Shown here: one piece after another, positions 50,147 through 63,700 of the stretch
Layout: every line of letters starts with the position of its first letter
How positions within the stretch are numbered: the first letter of the stretch is position 1
Notes under the pieces: generated by a model
Databases searched by the model: none
What the model was told of the DNA's origin: nothing
Seen by the model: only the letters and a program-made list of their open reading frames with translations
NCBI GenBank assembly: GCA_014549065.1
Contig: JACDOX010000117.1
Location: forward strand, 1,606,973-1,670,972
From: Cardinalis cardinalis
Lineage: Eukaryota; Chordata; Aves; Passeriformes; Cardinalidae
Direction of reading: 5' to 3'
Length of the DNA: 64,000 nt
Program-made: the position numbers and the translations under genes

Positions 50147-52189
50147 AGAAATGCTAATTGTTTTGTCTGCCCCTGGAAATTATGTGGAATCTGCTCCTTT
50201 TTGAACAGCTTTGCTGTAAGCTCTGCTTCAGTGACAGACATCTCTCTGAACTGAAAAATCCTCCTGATCTGCTGTCCTGCCAGACTGCCACACTTCCAAC
50301 AATAACAGAGATTCATGTTGTGCAGCAAGTTTTTCCTCATGTAACGTTGGGGGGACAGGAGAGAACCAAGGAAGCTGACTCATTTGTCTTTGCTTGTCTT
50401 GGTAATGAAATATTGCTGTTGAACTTTACCCTGTGTTTCCTGTTACTAATTTTTTTTTTTTTTTGCTATGGTTACCATTTAAGAGGCTCACAAAATTGCA
50501 TTAGTAAAATTTATGACTGTGTAGCAAATATGTGCATATGCATTAATTCTGTTCAAGGCCAATATCTTGTAGCTGCAAAATTAATGTTATGGTGCAGTTT
50601 CTAAGTATGGCTAATGGCTGTTCAATAAAGCAGGGCTCATGTTTTGGTCACCTTACTTTCTTGATTTCTTGAAACAGTGATGCCTTGAAGAATTTGCCAG
50701 GTAAAAGTTAAAAAACGGTACATGCACAACACACAAATATGTATTCTTTATACACTTTTGTTTATGCAATTAAGCATTGAAAATTTTGGCCCAGTGAGTT
50801 GGTTTAGTTGGGTTTCTGCTGCTTTGCATGGCTTTTAGTTCCAGGTTTCAAAAGCAGATGTTTGTGGATGCAAAATATTAAAATTTGGCCTTTTAACCAT
50901 GATTCTGCTCTGGGGAGACTGAGCTGGATGTTAGTGTTGTCCTGAGGGCTACACCTCGTGCTGTTTTGGAGTCAGTGAACAGTAACTGTTCAGTAAATGA
51001 TAAATTAATGGACATTGCTTACATTTAAACTTTCATTTTCTTACTATGTAGAAAAGTCNCTTTCTGCTAGAAGGATGAGTTAGTGCTTGTAGCCTTTTCA
51101 NAAGTTTAAAGATAGATGCAAACCTGGTATTTAAGGTTGGAGACATAAGACAAATGACCAATGATGATGGCTTGCTCATGTTGGAGAAGGGAGGTTGGAA
51201 NAATATTTTCAGGATGCTGAGGCAAGAATTTAGAAGGTATCTGACAGCACTTGTTTACTTCAAAGCTCTGTCTGACAGCCAGCAGAAAGCTGGGTGCTGA
51301 TCTTGGTGCTGATGTTTGGGATGTGGCATGTGCAAGATCACTGAAAACTCATCCCTTGGGATTCAGGAGCATGAAGTGTTGAGGAGCTGAGATGTGCTGG
51401 AGCTCTAGGGCAGGCAAATGTCTGGGTATGTCCAAGTCACACCATGCATGAGCCCACTGGCCCCAAAGGTGGCTCCAACCACAGCAGACAAAGTGATCAG
51501 TGGCAGCAGCCTGCAAAGAGGACAAAAATACCCATTTATGTTCTTGTAGCCTCTAGGAACAAGAACCATTGAGGGGGGAGGAGGGGACGGTGACACTTAT
51601 TTTTTCTCTGCTGGAAGAACTGAGCTGCCAAAAGTAAGGCACCTGTGGGATGGAAAAAGCAGTGCAGTGGGAAAGATAATTTCATGTGAAAGCTCTCAAG
51701 GCAGTGCCGTATGTCTTCCATGTTTTTGGACTAGTTGCTTGATCTCTGTGGGCTTTCATTTTGTGCCAGTTTCTCACTGTGTCTCCCTTCAGGCATTTGC
51801 TTGGAATAGAGCTTGTCCCTTGCTGTGGGGTCGTGAGATGTCCAAGAAAAGAGGGGCCAAATGGGGGCTGAGAAATCTTACAAGCACCACCTTGATGCTT
51901 GTGATGACACTGCCAGTATCATAAATAGTTACAGCCAGATCAGTCATCAGATTTGTAACTCTGGTGGTCATCAGAGATGCGACACCAGGGAGGTGTTTGG
52001 CTCAGTTTGTCCAAGTGTTTTGGTGTTGTGAGAATGATGGATGTCCCTGGGAAGGCTTTTGGGGGAAGATAACACGAGAGAGAANAGCAGGGGAAGCATG
52101 ATGCCCTGCTGGGAGCATGGGGAGAGGGGGATTAGTGCTGCAGAAGATGGGCAGACAGTGAGCATCTGCTCTGGGCCACCAGGATCAGA
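50147..52189. other. Intergenic DNA, no supported gene
   Basis: No recognisable exon. An AATAAA at 50624-50629 could end an unannotated transcript, but there is no supporting exon structure. A poly-T run lies near 50450-50465. The stretch from about 51840 to 52190 could be a diverged upstream part of the CR1 fragment that follows, but I cannot show it. Confidence 0.45.
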
Positions 52190-52330
52190 GCACAGCAGGA
52201 CTGAGAAATTCTTGGACCAGTTATCAAGGAATTGGGAAACTCCAGGATACTCTCCTCATGGGGGATTTTTACTACCCAGACATCTGCTGTGTAAGAAANG
52301 CAGCTAATCACAGTGATAATGTACAACCCT
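52190..52330 (+). mobile_element. CR1 LINE ORF2 endonuclease fragment
   Basis: In the frame starting at 52251 the plus strand reads LLMGDFYYPDICCVR. This closely parallels the avian CR1 ORF2 endonuclease signature LMGDFN(Y/H)PDICW, where the GDFN motif belongs to the APE-type catalytic core. The Asn and Trp of the signature are changed and flanking frames are broken, so the copy is a dead fragment. Boundaries are approximate. The call rests on one short motif and recalled family sequence. Confidence 0.5.
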
Positions 52331-55300
52331 AATTCACTATAATTTCTCTCCCATATGTTTAGAATTGTATTTACAGTANGAAGTGAGGGATAGTTATTAA
52401 TGAATCAAGGTGAAGTGAATTACTGGTGCAGAGTCAGCCATGTAGTGTGGAACATAATATGTGACAGAATTGAACAGAAGCCTTCTGAAAGCATGNCTGT
52501 ATTTCAGGTGTTTCAAGCAAAAAAAAAGTTCCTATAATTACTACTTGCTTTTAAATGTGCCGATTGAACCACTCATTTCTCCATAACCTTTGCTGACCTT
52601 GAAGCACAAGTTCACAAGTGGAGTTGATGAAGGATTATCCTCCAGATGAAACACACCTCCTCAGGTCCAATTCTGCCGATGAGGAGGTGGAAAAGGGTTA
52701 AGAAAAAAATAAGAAAGGAACCACGATTCTGGCTGCTGAGCTCACCGGTAGCACATGAAAGGATGTTGTTTTATTGATATACTTCTATGGCCTTTCTCCT
52801 GTTGCAGGCAATAATTTTGCCCTCTAACTCACCATGGACCCAGAAGAGCACTGCGAGCTCAAATATATCTAATATAGAGGGGGGAAGGAGGGGGCTCAGC
52901 TGCTGGAGTTCAGGGCTAGTTCCCGATGAATTACAGTGCCTTTTCCTGCCGTTCCCTGGCTGTGCCTGCCCGCGCTGCCTCCCGGGTTTATTTTGGTAAG
53001 GATGTGTAAACTGAGCTCTGGCTCCGGCCACTCAGAGCCCGGGGATTTGCATAATGGCATTACTGCTTATTCCTCAATTACGGGCTTTGAATATGCAAAT
53101 CTGTTGATGCTGGTTGCTGTAATCCGCCTGCCCTGGCAGGTCCCAGCTGGGGAAGTTTTTGAGCCATTTATTGGCGATGAGGGCTCTCCTCATGGGTTTC
53201 TTATTTCCTGCTGCGGGTAAAGGGGAAAACTCCTCAATCAGCTACCTGAAATAGAGAACAAATTTCAGAAAATGGGAAGAATATTTTAAAAAAAGACCTT
53301 GAATGCTTTTTGCCCTGTTATTTTCCTTGCAGGAGCTCATGTTCACGCTGGTGAGATGGGATGGGTCACTTGCTCTGTGCTGGGTTTGTCCTTGCAGAAA
53401 CTGTCCCCTGATCCTCTCTTCCCTGCCTGCTGCCCACCTGAAATTTGGGTTCAAAGCAAGAGAGAACAAGCAGTGGTTTTGGAGGTTGCCTGTCCTTGGC
53501 GGCCTCCTGGCTCTGCAGGGGCTGGGTCAGTGTAAAGCAGGAGAGGAGCTCAGCAGAGGATCTGCAGCCTTGGGTGGAGAGATGGGAAACCTCAGCTCAC
53601 AGCATGTGAGTGCCTGTCCCAGCTTAGACAAAGTCTGGTGAACTGCAGTCTTTTGCCATCTGCTGAACTGTGTGTGTATGTCCAGAGCTGGAGCTCTTAT
53701 CAAATCATGACTTGCGTAACCTTTCCCATTCCTACTCCCTGTATTTTTCTAGCAGTATTTTCAGTAGTATTTATTTTTNACCCTGCATCTTCTCAAATAA
53801 GGGGGGAGGAAACTTTAAAAAAAAAATTATTTTCAAATAAGAGAGAGTCCAAACGACCTTATTTTCTGGAAGAAATACATTATAACAGGAAAATCAATGC
53901 CTTTTCAATGGCAAGAGTGAGATCCCGGAGTCATTGAAGTCCTACCTCCCAGGTTTTTCTGAAGAGGCAGCATCTCACCAGCAGGCCCTGCAGTTTAGCC
54001 TCACTCAGTGCCATGGGGGTCAGCACTCCCTGAGCAGAGACTGTCATCTCNGATCCAGCGCTGGGCTTCATCCTTTTCTTACATCTTCATCCCCCTCTGC
54101 TGAACACCCAGAGCACCCCCGATGGCTCACGTTCTCCCCTCAGCCATGGACCTGCCAGCTCCATCTGCAGAGGCAGCNTTTGTTGGGAAAATCAGTTCTT
54201 TTGCATCTGTGCTGATGACTGTGCTGTGAGAATGTCACTGTCACACAACTCAAAATGTCCCAGGAGTTGGGGTATCTGGACAGATTTGAGAGAAACACTT
54301 CTGCCTGGGCATGGGAATATGTCCCATGCCATTATGTGTTAATGGATATGATTTATTTCAGAAAAAAAGACCAACAAAAAACTAGAACAAAACCTAGGCA
54401 AATGTAGAATAAATGATTTATGGGAAACAAGACTGTTTGGAATATAAATACAGACAAGCAGCATATTTGTTGCTGATGGTGCTATGTTCCCTGGGAGAAT
54501 AAAGCCATTTTGTAACTATTTGTCTGTGTCTTGAGCTTGCCAACATTTTGTCTCAAAGTTTTAAATTTCTAATAATTTCATTTCCTATTACAGTATTTTT
54601 CTCAGACCAACAAAAATGGTTTGACACCNACTTGTAAAAGGCTTCATTGTAATTTATTATTACATCCTGTTCCCAAACGAGTTTCTTCAGTTCTCANGAG
54701 TCCCCAGTAGTGCTTTATCAGCAAGGTGGGCGAAGATACCTGAAAATAAAGGTGTATGTTGTACCAGGGCCTGCTACTGAAAATATCCTGAGCATTCCTG
54801 AGTTCTGCTTTGATGCCATACTTAGCAAAAGCTTGTCATGCTCCCTTCCTGCTAGATTAGTATGAACAGAAACACTTAGAAAGAAATTGTTCTTTGCTTT
54901 TTTTTGACCCCTTAAGGGAGCAATACTTTTGGAGCTTTTCATCTTACTTTCACTGCAGGCATTTCTGCTGTTCAATAAAAGTAACAAAAAAATAGCCAGA
55001 GAACAGGATTTTAATCTTATTCTATGATAAACTAGTACACAAGAATTATTTTTCACTANGTACAAATGAACTGTATCTTTTTTAGGTAAACTAGATTCCT
55101 GGAAGGGGAAGAGCCTCTTGGGAACTGAAGAGCTATATTCAGGTCAAGTANAGGACAGCATTGCATTTATGATTTTATCATCATGTACCTCTAATCTGGA
55201 AGAATTCCTCTGCAAACCTTTAGGAATAAGAGGATAATCTAGTGCTTGGCTTTATTCAGTGTTTCGCTTGTCTGATGAGATCAATGGGAAGAGATCTGTT

Positions 55301-58300
55301 CACTATGTTGATGTTTGCAGGAAGCTGAGGTGATACTGCTAAAACTCCTCAAGGATATAAAATGCCAAGGTTATAGGAACCCTTTATGTTTCAGAAAAGA
55401 TGCAGACAAACTATAACCANTTAGAAACACTGCAAAGATGGAAGATGCAACCATTTTTGTGTTCTGGGACAATATGGCAGNGTAGAGCAAGAAGCAGCCC
55501 AGCAAAGGACGGGGCATGAGAGATGTCACTCGGTGTCCAAACTGTCCCACCTCTCTTCTTGTCCTGACCCAGCTTCCTTGTGGTAAAAACCAGTAGCCAC
55601 TGTGAGACCTGAAATGCATTAACCAAGACAGACTTCCCCACACATTGTCAGCCTGTGAAAGCTGTCCAGCCTTTCCATCTGAATTTTGTTTTATTCAAGT
55701 GTCCCCCAATAACAATGGGTTATCTTTCCTGCTCCTATCAGTTTGCCATACATTGTAACTGGTAGAAGAGAATTAAATTCTTCCAGTGAAAGTTCTGCTG
55801 CAGTGATCTGATTTACTTAAATATGTGATCAAACAAAAATGCAGCTTCTGAAGAACACTTTAGAACAAGAGCAAAATCTGGCATCTTGTTAGGTGCCCTC
55901 AATGACTGTAGTCTTATCAGAGGCTTTGATCACAGCTTCCTTCATCTCTTTTCATGCTGCTTACAAAGTTACTCTGTGTAAAAATGTAGTGTGTGATTTG
56001 CTTCAACCAAGGAAAGACAAATCCATTCTGAAGGCGGGAGATGGTCAGTCTCTGAGCTTGAGTTTGTGCATAGATCTTGAATGACTTTGGAGCGGTTGCC
56101 CTGGAGAGGATGTCCCAAGTGACTGACAGCAGGGCCACACCACTGACTACAATGAGGTGGAAAGGTGACCTTCTGCACTCAGGTTTCATTATTGCAGAGT
56201 TGGAGATGATTCTTCCCCAAGATTGTGTGGTATAAGGGGTGTCTCTGTGCTAATCCTTCCACCAGCCCTATCTGTGCACATTTTGAGCCATGCAGNATCT
56301 CTCATGGGCCAGGAGCCATACCTTGAATCACAAAATTCTTCTCCAGAGGAGCTGTAGTGGTTATTGGAGGGATTCAATGTTTATTTAGTCCATGAGAGAC
56401 TGATCCCTCCACTGCTGAACGGCAGACACTGCTCAGTTGCCACTCTGTGACCACTGTGCTACACTGCAGTATTTCAGCAGGGGAAGTGGAGGATGACTTT
56501 TCCATGTGAAGCNATATGAGGGGATTCAGGCAGACAGCATGTGATTACCCTAGCTGGAGCTGGGCCANGCAGAGGATCTGTGGCTCCCCATCTGCAGGCT
56601 TATTTTCAGCACTCCAAATGAGGGATTTCGACAGAACATGTTGAAGTTAATGAAACAAAGTTAGTTTCTCTCTGGATATCTCCTCCATCATACCCCCATC
56701 AGACACAACTCACCTGCCCTGGACTGCCCTTCAAAGGCTCATCTTACAAGCCCANTGAAAGAGCAGCTGGAGGCAAGGAGCTTCTCCTGTTCATTCAGGT
56801 GAGTTGTGAAGTGGGTAATGAGAATGCTATTGTTTTCCAACATGGCCAGAATAGTTATTCAGGAAAATGAATTCTGCCTGTGACTTCTCCTCTTACAATA
56901 CAAACCATGGCCATAATCCAGCAAAGCACTTTAGCATGTGCTTANGTGGAAATTTGTGAGTGGCCCCGCTGATTGCAAAGGATCAGCTCTCATTGCTGAA
57001 GTTAAATGTGAGGAGTGGGAGCTGGCAGGTGGGTGGCTGAGCAGGGCCATTGCCCAGGGGTCCTGCCTTGTTATCCCTGTTTATTTGGGCTCAGTGCTTG
57101 GCTGGATCCCGGCCCGTTGGAACAAAGAGTGGGATTAGCAGGCGTGCAAAGAGGGAGCAAAGCCAGAGGGTTCCAGCAGAGCCCAAACACAACTTTGTTA
57201 CCCTGACAGAATGTATAAAAGTGAATGAAAAGGCTGTATGATTGCTGTTGCCATCCTGTTAATTAGGCTGAACTCATGCTTCATTAGTGCTACAATATGC
57301 TTCCATCTTAACAAAGCCCTGTTGGGTGTATGCAGCCACTTTACTCTGAGTAAAATGAGGCCTTATCAGAGAGCCCTGTAATTCATTTTGTAAGACAAGT
57401 CATGACATATATTGTGTTGAAATTGCAACGAAGAGNCAGATTACTTGCTTAGCACTTGTTTTTCCTAATGAACAGGAAAAGATGTTTCCAAAACTAAGTT
57501 ATTAATTGTATTGGGAGCTCTTCTGACCTGGTGCCTAATTACATCACATAGTCCTTTAGCAGTGTTTCAAGTAGTTCCTAAATAACCCAAATTGAGCTGA
57601 GCTGCTTTTGCTCTTGCACATTCTCTCAGTGACACTGTGAAAATACCATCCAGCATTAAATTCCTTGTTTCTCGCTGTCATTGTGGTGAAGACTTCAGCG
57701 TGCAAACAGCACAATTTCCCTGCAGCAGGAATGCAGCAAAAGCAGAAGCACAACCCTCATTCCCTGCTTGCAGCAGTACTGATTAGGCAGCACAGTGAAA
57801 ATTTGACACAGGAGCAAGAAACAATGAGCACTGGCTTGTTCACTGCCCCNAGGAAACCACTGAGCTCCCCAGCACGGGCAGAGCACGTGTTTGTAGCAGA
57901 GCTGTGATAGATGCTGACCTGGTGGTGATTTTTCTGCAAATTCCCTGTGCTGGGAAGNAGATTTGGGCACAGATCCACATTAGCCTCAACAGGATAGCTG
58001 ACTGAAGTCAGTCCTGCCCCACCTGTCATTCCCAGAGTGGGTTGTGCATGGTGTAGTTGGATTCAACTCTACTCTAGCTCTCAGATTTTCCTGCCTAAAA
58101 GAGCTTAATTTGTGACTACTGCCCAGGGAAGGGCGATGTGTAGCAAAATCTTTTTATTTTCACGTTTCTTCNTTGTACCATTCTCTAGCCTTACTGTAAA
58201 CATCCATGCTTACTCATGTTTTTCTATAGGAGACCTAAAAATATCCCCCTCTCTCTATTCTGATGCTAAGTCCTGCAGACCTGAGATGACCCCAAATGAG

Positions 58301-61300
58301 AGAGTCATAACAGCACAGTCTAATGGAGAAGAAAAATGGCAATGAGGTAATGTAGCAAAAACAACTGTCTGAAAGGGCATCTCTGAACTGCTCACCAGTT
58401 CTGGTTGCTCTTACAGCTCAGGCTACTTGTATTGTTATTGAGCTCCAGGGCTAAGGGCATTTCTTGGTGTGACCCNGTGGTGAAATCCCTGGATTTTATC
58501 CCAGGGTGGCTGCAGTCGTTCAAGCGAATGCTGTGGATGGTGGGCACAGCTTCACATTTGCTGCAGAGTTGTGCATCTCCAGTGAAATCTGCAGCAGCCC
58601 TGAGGGCCCAGGGGGGTTGCACGTGGTCACACTAAATCAGATCTGCCCCAGAGCTCTGAAATGAGCATGGTGGTGCAGAATTTGGAANAACCACAACTGG
58701 GAACCTGAGCTGGTTTAGCAGAAGGAATGGTATTTACTGCCTAAATAGAAATATCTTATTCTTACAGGCATGGAAAATGCTGTACTACAATACACTTGGA
58801 AACACCCTGGAAGATTTTGTTCCAGGATGGAATGATGCCTTTCTTAATGCCTTAGGGCCACCATAAGACACAGTTGTTGGTTTTCATCAGGGTAATTTGA
58901 ATCTGGCTCAGATCCCTTCTCTGTTTTGCCATGCAGCTGTAGAGATGTTTGACTGAAATGCAGGGATGGGGCAGGATGAAGCAAGGCAGGACAGGAGCAG
59001 CTGTTTTGGTGGCAGAGCCAGCTTACAGCGATTTAAAGGGACCACAGAGCTCTCTTATAAAAAAGGTGATGGCTCATGTTCTCAGCTGCTTGTGGTCAAG
59101 GACACACCATCCTCTGGTTGCTTAACCAAGTGATTTCCTCAGCTTATTTTGTGTAGGCTACATGCATAACCAAAAGTGAATAAAGAAAACTAATGGCAAA
59201 TAAGAGGAAATTGTAGGGTTCAGTATCTAGAGGCTATAAGAACATCTAATTTCCCATTCTTCTCACTGTGTTTGTAAATGTGAATATGAAGTAAGTGACA
59301 CGTTGTCAATGCTCTCCCACAGAATGAGTTCAACATTCTAAGATGCAATCCACTTGCAAAAGTCTAACCATGTTATTCTGTAGGGGTTATTTAGACAGCC
59401 TTCCTGCGATAAATTACAGGTTTTTAGAAAGTGGATGGTTGAAATTTAACATGTTGAGGAGCACAGGCACCCCTTCCTGTTCCCAGTGCTTGTGACCTGA
59501 GTTTGCAGGGATGGTTGGTATCATTTGGTACTGGGTATATTTTGCTTAACCTGCCATATGCCTTAACTCATCACAGTGTTTTACATCTGGGCTGGCTGTA
59601 TTTTTATCAAGCATTAACATGCACAAGGATTTGCCAGTACTTAATAAAAATGCTGCTGAAAACTGCATTCTTTCACCTGTTTACTGAAGCAGATTATATT
59701 GTGTTTGAACTGTGTTTGAACTGAAGGCACACTCATGTGAAAACTGTTATGTTCATAACCCACACCCAAGCAATAAGAAGGAGCTCAGTTAATGAAAATC
59801 ATTCAAAGGAAATCACTGCTCACCCCTTCCAAGATCAATTAGAAAGATTATTTCAGCATCCCTAATGCTGCCAGGCTGCTGTTGTACTGTTAGCTCCTCT
59901 TCCCTTTGGAAGACTGAGGTAAGGAATTTGACAATAATGTGTAATAAAGCATTTATGATGCTATTACCACCATAAGTTTCTACAGCAAAGAACAACACTT
60001 GGACAGTGTCAATATATCNGGTCTCTGTGAGCCTCCCATTCAAATGAGCACAAGAACAGAAGATTTGGGACTGACCAAAACTGGATTGNAGAGTTCAAGC
60101 CACCTTTTCAGGTAAAGGCTGGCAAAGCACTTTCCAAAGGGATCTTTCTCTTTGGAGGACACCTCATTNTGTCTTCCTAATGCTCAGCAGAGCAAGGAGC
60201 ATCTGGAAGATGGCTGTTTCTCCAAAGAGAGAAGAAAACATCCTTTCTGGCAGTACCCCAGCAGATTCAGATGCTGCAGCAGCACAACAGATGGAGTCTC
60301 NGCCAGAGAAGAATTACTGTCACTGAGCTGCATGAGCATGGCAGTGTGGGCACAGCCCTGGCTGCTGAGACACTGTGAGGTTCCACTGCCTTTGGAGACA
60401 TACAGCAAATTATATCTTCTGGGAGCCTGGCTTTGCTGTGGGTATTTCAGTTTTTAAATGTGTTTGTTCTCCTTCTCTTTTTCCTCTCCTCTGGTGTCTC
60501 TCCTGACAGCAACAGGTTTCTCTCAGAATTTACTTTTCCCCCACTGCATTGAGAAGTGGGCCTGAGCTTAAATGTGCAGAGCTGTCTGCTTGAGTTTCTT
60601 AATGAGTGGCAAAGGACTTAAAAGCTGAGATTCTAATATTTATTGATAATGAGAAACCTTCGGAACTGCTTTGAATATTTGTTTGATAGCAAATGTCCTG
60701 CCAAAAATAGCCAATTCTTTAACTACATGAAAAGAGAATATTGCCAAAGCCTTGCTTCTCATTGCAAAAAATACTCCAATCCTTCAAACAGCATTAGAGA
60801 TATAATTCATTGACTTATGCAAATGAAAAATGTGCATAANCATTTTGGTAAATATTTCATCTAGTGTAAATACAGATCCATTTTAAACTGCAAACATATG
60901 CAAAGGCAGGTAAGGTTTATTTCAATCAGCTCACCACACAAAGAACTGCAGCCTTTTTCAAGTGAATTTTCTTTCTACCTACATCTGGAGGCTAAAAGGG
61001 AGGAAAGAGAAGAGAGCAAACTTTTTTCTCCAATGGTCATGACTGAATCACTGAAAAACTACTTTTTTTGTTCTTTACAGTAGTGGTTTTTATTGAGTGA
61101 TTCATGTGCTGCTCTATGAGGGGGAAAGTGCCCCAATCCAAAGAGCTAGAAAACAGAAGTGCTAATCTTCACTACCCCTGTGTTTAAAAAAGAGGATTTA
61201 TGGAGCACAGTAGGAAAAAGGGAGGCAATGGTTCCCTTTANAGTAAACCCCCAGTTTGTTCTCTCCAGCCATACATACAATTTGTTCATTCTGGTGCACT

Positions 61301-62327
61301 AGTTTGGTCACGTTAATTCCTTTGAAATATGTTTTATCCCACTGTACCTTCAAAATCACAAACCAGTTAATTTAGCTTCCCATGCTCACGTGTTATTGGG
61401 AAGACAGGACACTTCCAGTTGGGCTTTGTAGCATTCACTAACCACAGACTTCAGATTTCTTGTCTGAGCCTTTAATAAAAGCTTATGAATCTCTGACTCN
61501 TGTGATTACAGTCAGGAAATACCTTTTTTACACACTGACATTGTTTGCTTTTGTCAAGCCAGAAAACAGAGAAACTCCTTNTAATTCCCTCCTGAAACTG
61601 ATAATTTTTCTTTCTGTCATCCGTGAATGCTGCTGAGTGGTCTGTGCTGTCAGTGGCTGCTGGAAACCTCTCTGAACAGCCTCATCCCTGCCCTTCTAAG
61701 ATGTTATCTGAAGTCCTGCACGAAGCCAGCATCCCCTCTGGTTGCCCCTTGCAGAGCAGTGTGAAAAGAAGCTGATGAGGGCATGGATTTTCCCAAACCA
61801 GGATGAGCAGCCTGGTTTGTTAGCATGAAACCCCNAGGAAAGCTTGGGGAGTGAAATCCTGCTCACCAAGGACGTTTTACAATAACTTCAGCAGCCTCAG
61901 GCTATTCCTCCCCCCTTCTCTCCAGCAGTGAGAGATGGGTCCTGCTGGCCTGGTGCTTTGCTCAGCACCTTCAGGCTTGTAATCAATCATCTGTCTTCAC
62001 ATTCAGCTTCAGTCTGCCCTTAAGATTTCCTGGAAAACCTTNGACAAGCAGATCCTGGCCATGAGATTTGTAACACAGAGGAGGAACANACACATCTCTC
62101 CCTTGGGAGTGGGAGAACATTGCTGCTGCAGAGGTTCCTCCCTCCNTCTCCCTGGGGCTGTGGGGACCTGGGGAGCAGGGGCACGCTCAGTTTGCAAAAC
62201 ATGAATAATATCCAGACTGCAGGCCCTTGTTTGGATCTGCTGCCTGCCCCTGGTGAGGCTCTGCAGAGCTGGTGCTGTGCTGAACTCCCAGCTCCAATGT
62301 GACACCTTTTCCTTTGGCACCTTACAC
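52331..62327. other. 3' flanking intergenic DNA, no supported gene
   Basis: No exon, tRNA or intact mobile element is recognised. An AATAAA at 54498-54503 with a downstream GT-rich stretch (tgtctgtgtcttg) could end a non-coding transcript. AT-rich, homeodomain-word-rich stretches near 57240-57420 and 60590-60900 could be conserved non-coding elements. Open frames are short and unremarkable. Confidence 0.5.
52780..53220. promoter_or_regulatory. Candidate enhancer with an inverted pair of POU octamers
   Basis: Perfect octamer sites occur as ATTTGCAT at 53045-53052 and its reverse complement ATGCAAAT at 53093-53100, 40 bases apart. Between them are TAATG and CAATTAC homeodomain-like words. The surrounding sequence has few simple repeats and mixed base composition unlike its AT-rich neighbours. 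About 9 kb downstream of MINAR1, it would fit a distal neural enhancer. The function is inferred from motifs alone; conservation was not tested. Confidence 0.35.
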
Positions 62328-62699
62328 CATTATATTATATTATATTATATTATATTATATTATATTATATTATATTATATTATATTATATTATATTATAT
62401 TATATTATATTATATTATATTATNNNNNNNNNNNNNNNNNNNNNNNNNNNNNNNNNNNNNNNNNNNNNTATATTATATTATATTATATTATATTATATTA
62501 TATTATATTATATTATATTATATTATATTATATTATATTATATTATATTATATTATATTATATCATATCATATCATATTACATTACATCATATCATATTA
62601 TATTATATTATATCATATCATATCATATTACATTACATCATATCATATTATATTATATTACATTACATCATATCATATCATATCATATTATATTATATT
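62328..62699. repeat. Pentanucleotide microsatellite (TATTA)n with diverged 3' part
   Basis: The tract is a perfect 5-bp repeat (attat unit) from 62328, interrupted by an N run, and continues perfectly to about 62562. It then changes to interspersed TATCA and TTACA variants up to 62699. Long open frames reading Tyr-Ile-Ile-Leu-Tyr through it are artefacts of a 5-bp unit that lacks stops in some frames. Its true length is unknown because of the assembly gap. Confidence 0.95.
62424..62468. other. Assembly gap (45 Ns) inside the microsatellite
   Basis: This is the only N run in the window; all other Ns are single. It lies within perfect TATTA repeat on both sides, so the missing sequence is almost certainly more of the same repeat and its length may be arbitrary. 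Confidence 0.97.
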
Positions 62700-63700
62700 C
62701 ATTACAGCTGCACTCCAGACGTGCCATACTCCGTGGCCTTGCTCCAAGTATTCCCTGAAGATGTACACAGCTTTTCCAATTTTCAAATACTAATAGAAGG
62801 ATNAGTATCATTATTTGTTGGTTGATACTCTCTCCCTGATGCACACNTGTCTGAACAGACTCACATAGATGGGCCAGGATTTTTTTCTCTTCTGTGTGGG
62901 GCAGGCCCTAATGTTCTCACCCCCTGCTCCCATGAGGCATTTAAGCAAGAAATCACTCATTTAATTGCAGTTTTATTTAAGATATAAACTTCAAAGTGCT
63001 TTCTACTACCTTAATGTGGTCAGCTGAGTTTTTCTGGTGATTGGACCAGGATGAGGGAGACCAAGTGCTGGGTAAGTCCCTGCTCTGGCCAGGCTTTAAG
63101 TGTTTTTCTTTTCTTGTACAGAAAGATAAAGATATGAGCAGATCCCTCATTCCTGTTTCTGCAGACCCATCCAGGAGTGCAGGGAACAGCTCCATTTTCT
63201 GCTCAGGGACCTGAGTTTGGCTGATAAAAAACCAGAGCCTCAGTGACCATCAGTGATGGTGCAGTCTTTACCACGAGGAAAAGAATTTCTGCATTTCCCA
63301 CCGTGGTGAGTGCTGAGGAAGTGTCTCTGCAGATCAGAAGAAAGCTGACAAGAGCATGAATCTCTCTCTTGTTCTTCCTTGTAGTTAAAAGGAGAGGCAG
63401 CTTGTACCTCAGTTGTTCCTCTAATGGTACCAAATCAGCCAACTGCTGCAGTAACATGAAAATGTCATTTCCTGCATGACAAATAGGGATGTTTCATCCT
63501 AGGAAGGATACCCAAGTGAAAACTTGCCAGTGAGGTGACCCAGGCTCGCTACCTATCAAAGTCAGGCTGCTCGTGGATTTCAGAAATAATCTAAAAGCAG
63601 AGCAAAAGCTCAGCCTGTACCTGAGATTGTCAAACCTGATGTGAACAGCAAAGCTGACAACTCACTTATCTTAGAAAATCACTTGTGAGGGTTTTGCATT
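62700..63700. other. Intergenic DNA, no supported gene
   Basis: Nothing recognisable on either strand; the short minus-strand frames have no family resemblance. Confidence 0.5.

Noticed and set aside
62253..62825. Open frame of 190 codons rich in Tyr-Ile-Ile-Leu-Tyr repeats
   Set aside because: It is a translation of the TATTA microsatellite and spans the N gap; there is no real start or conserved domain.
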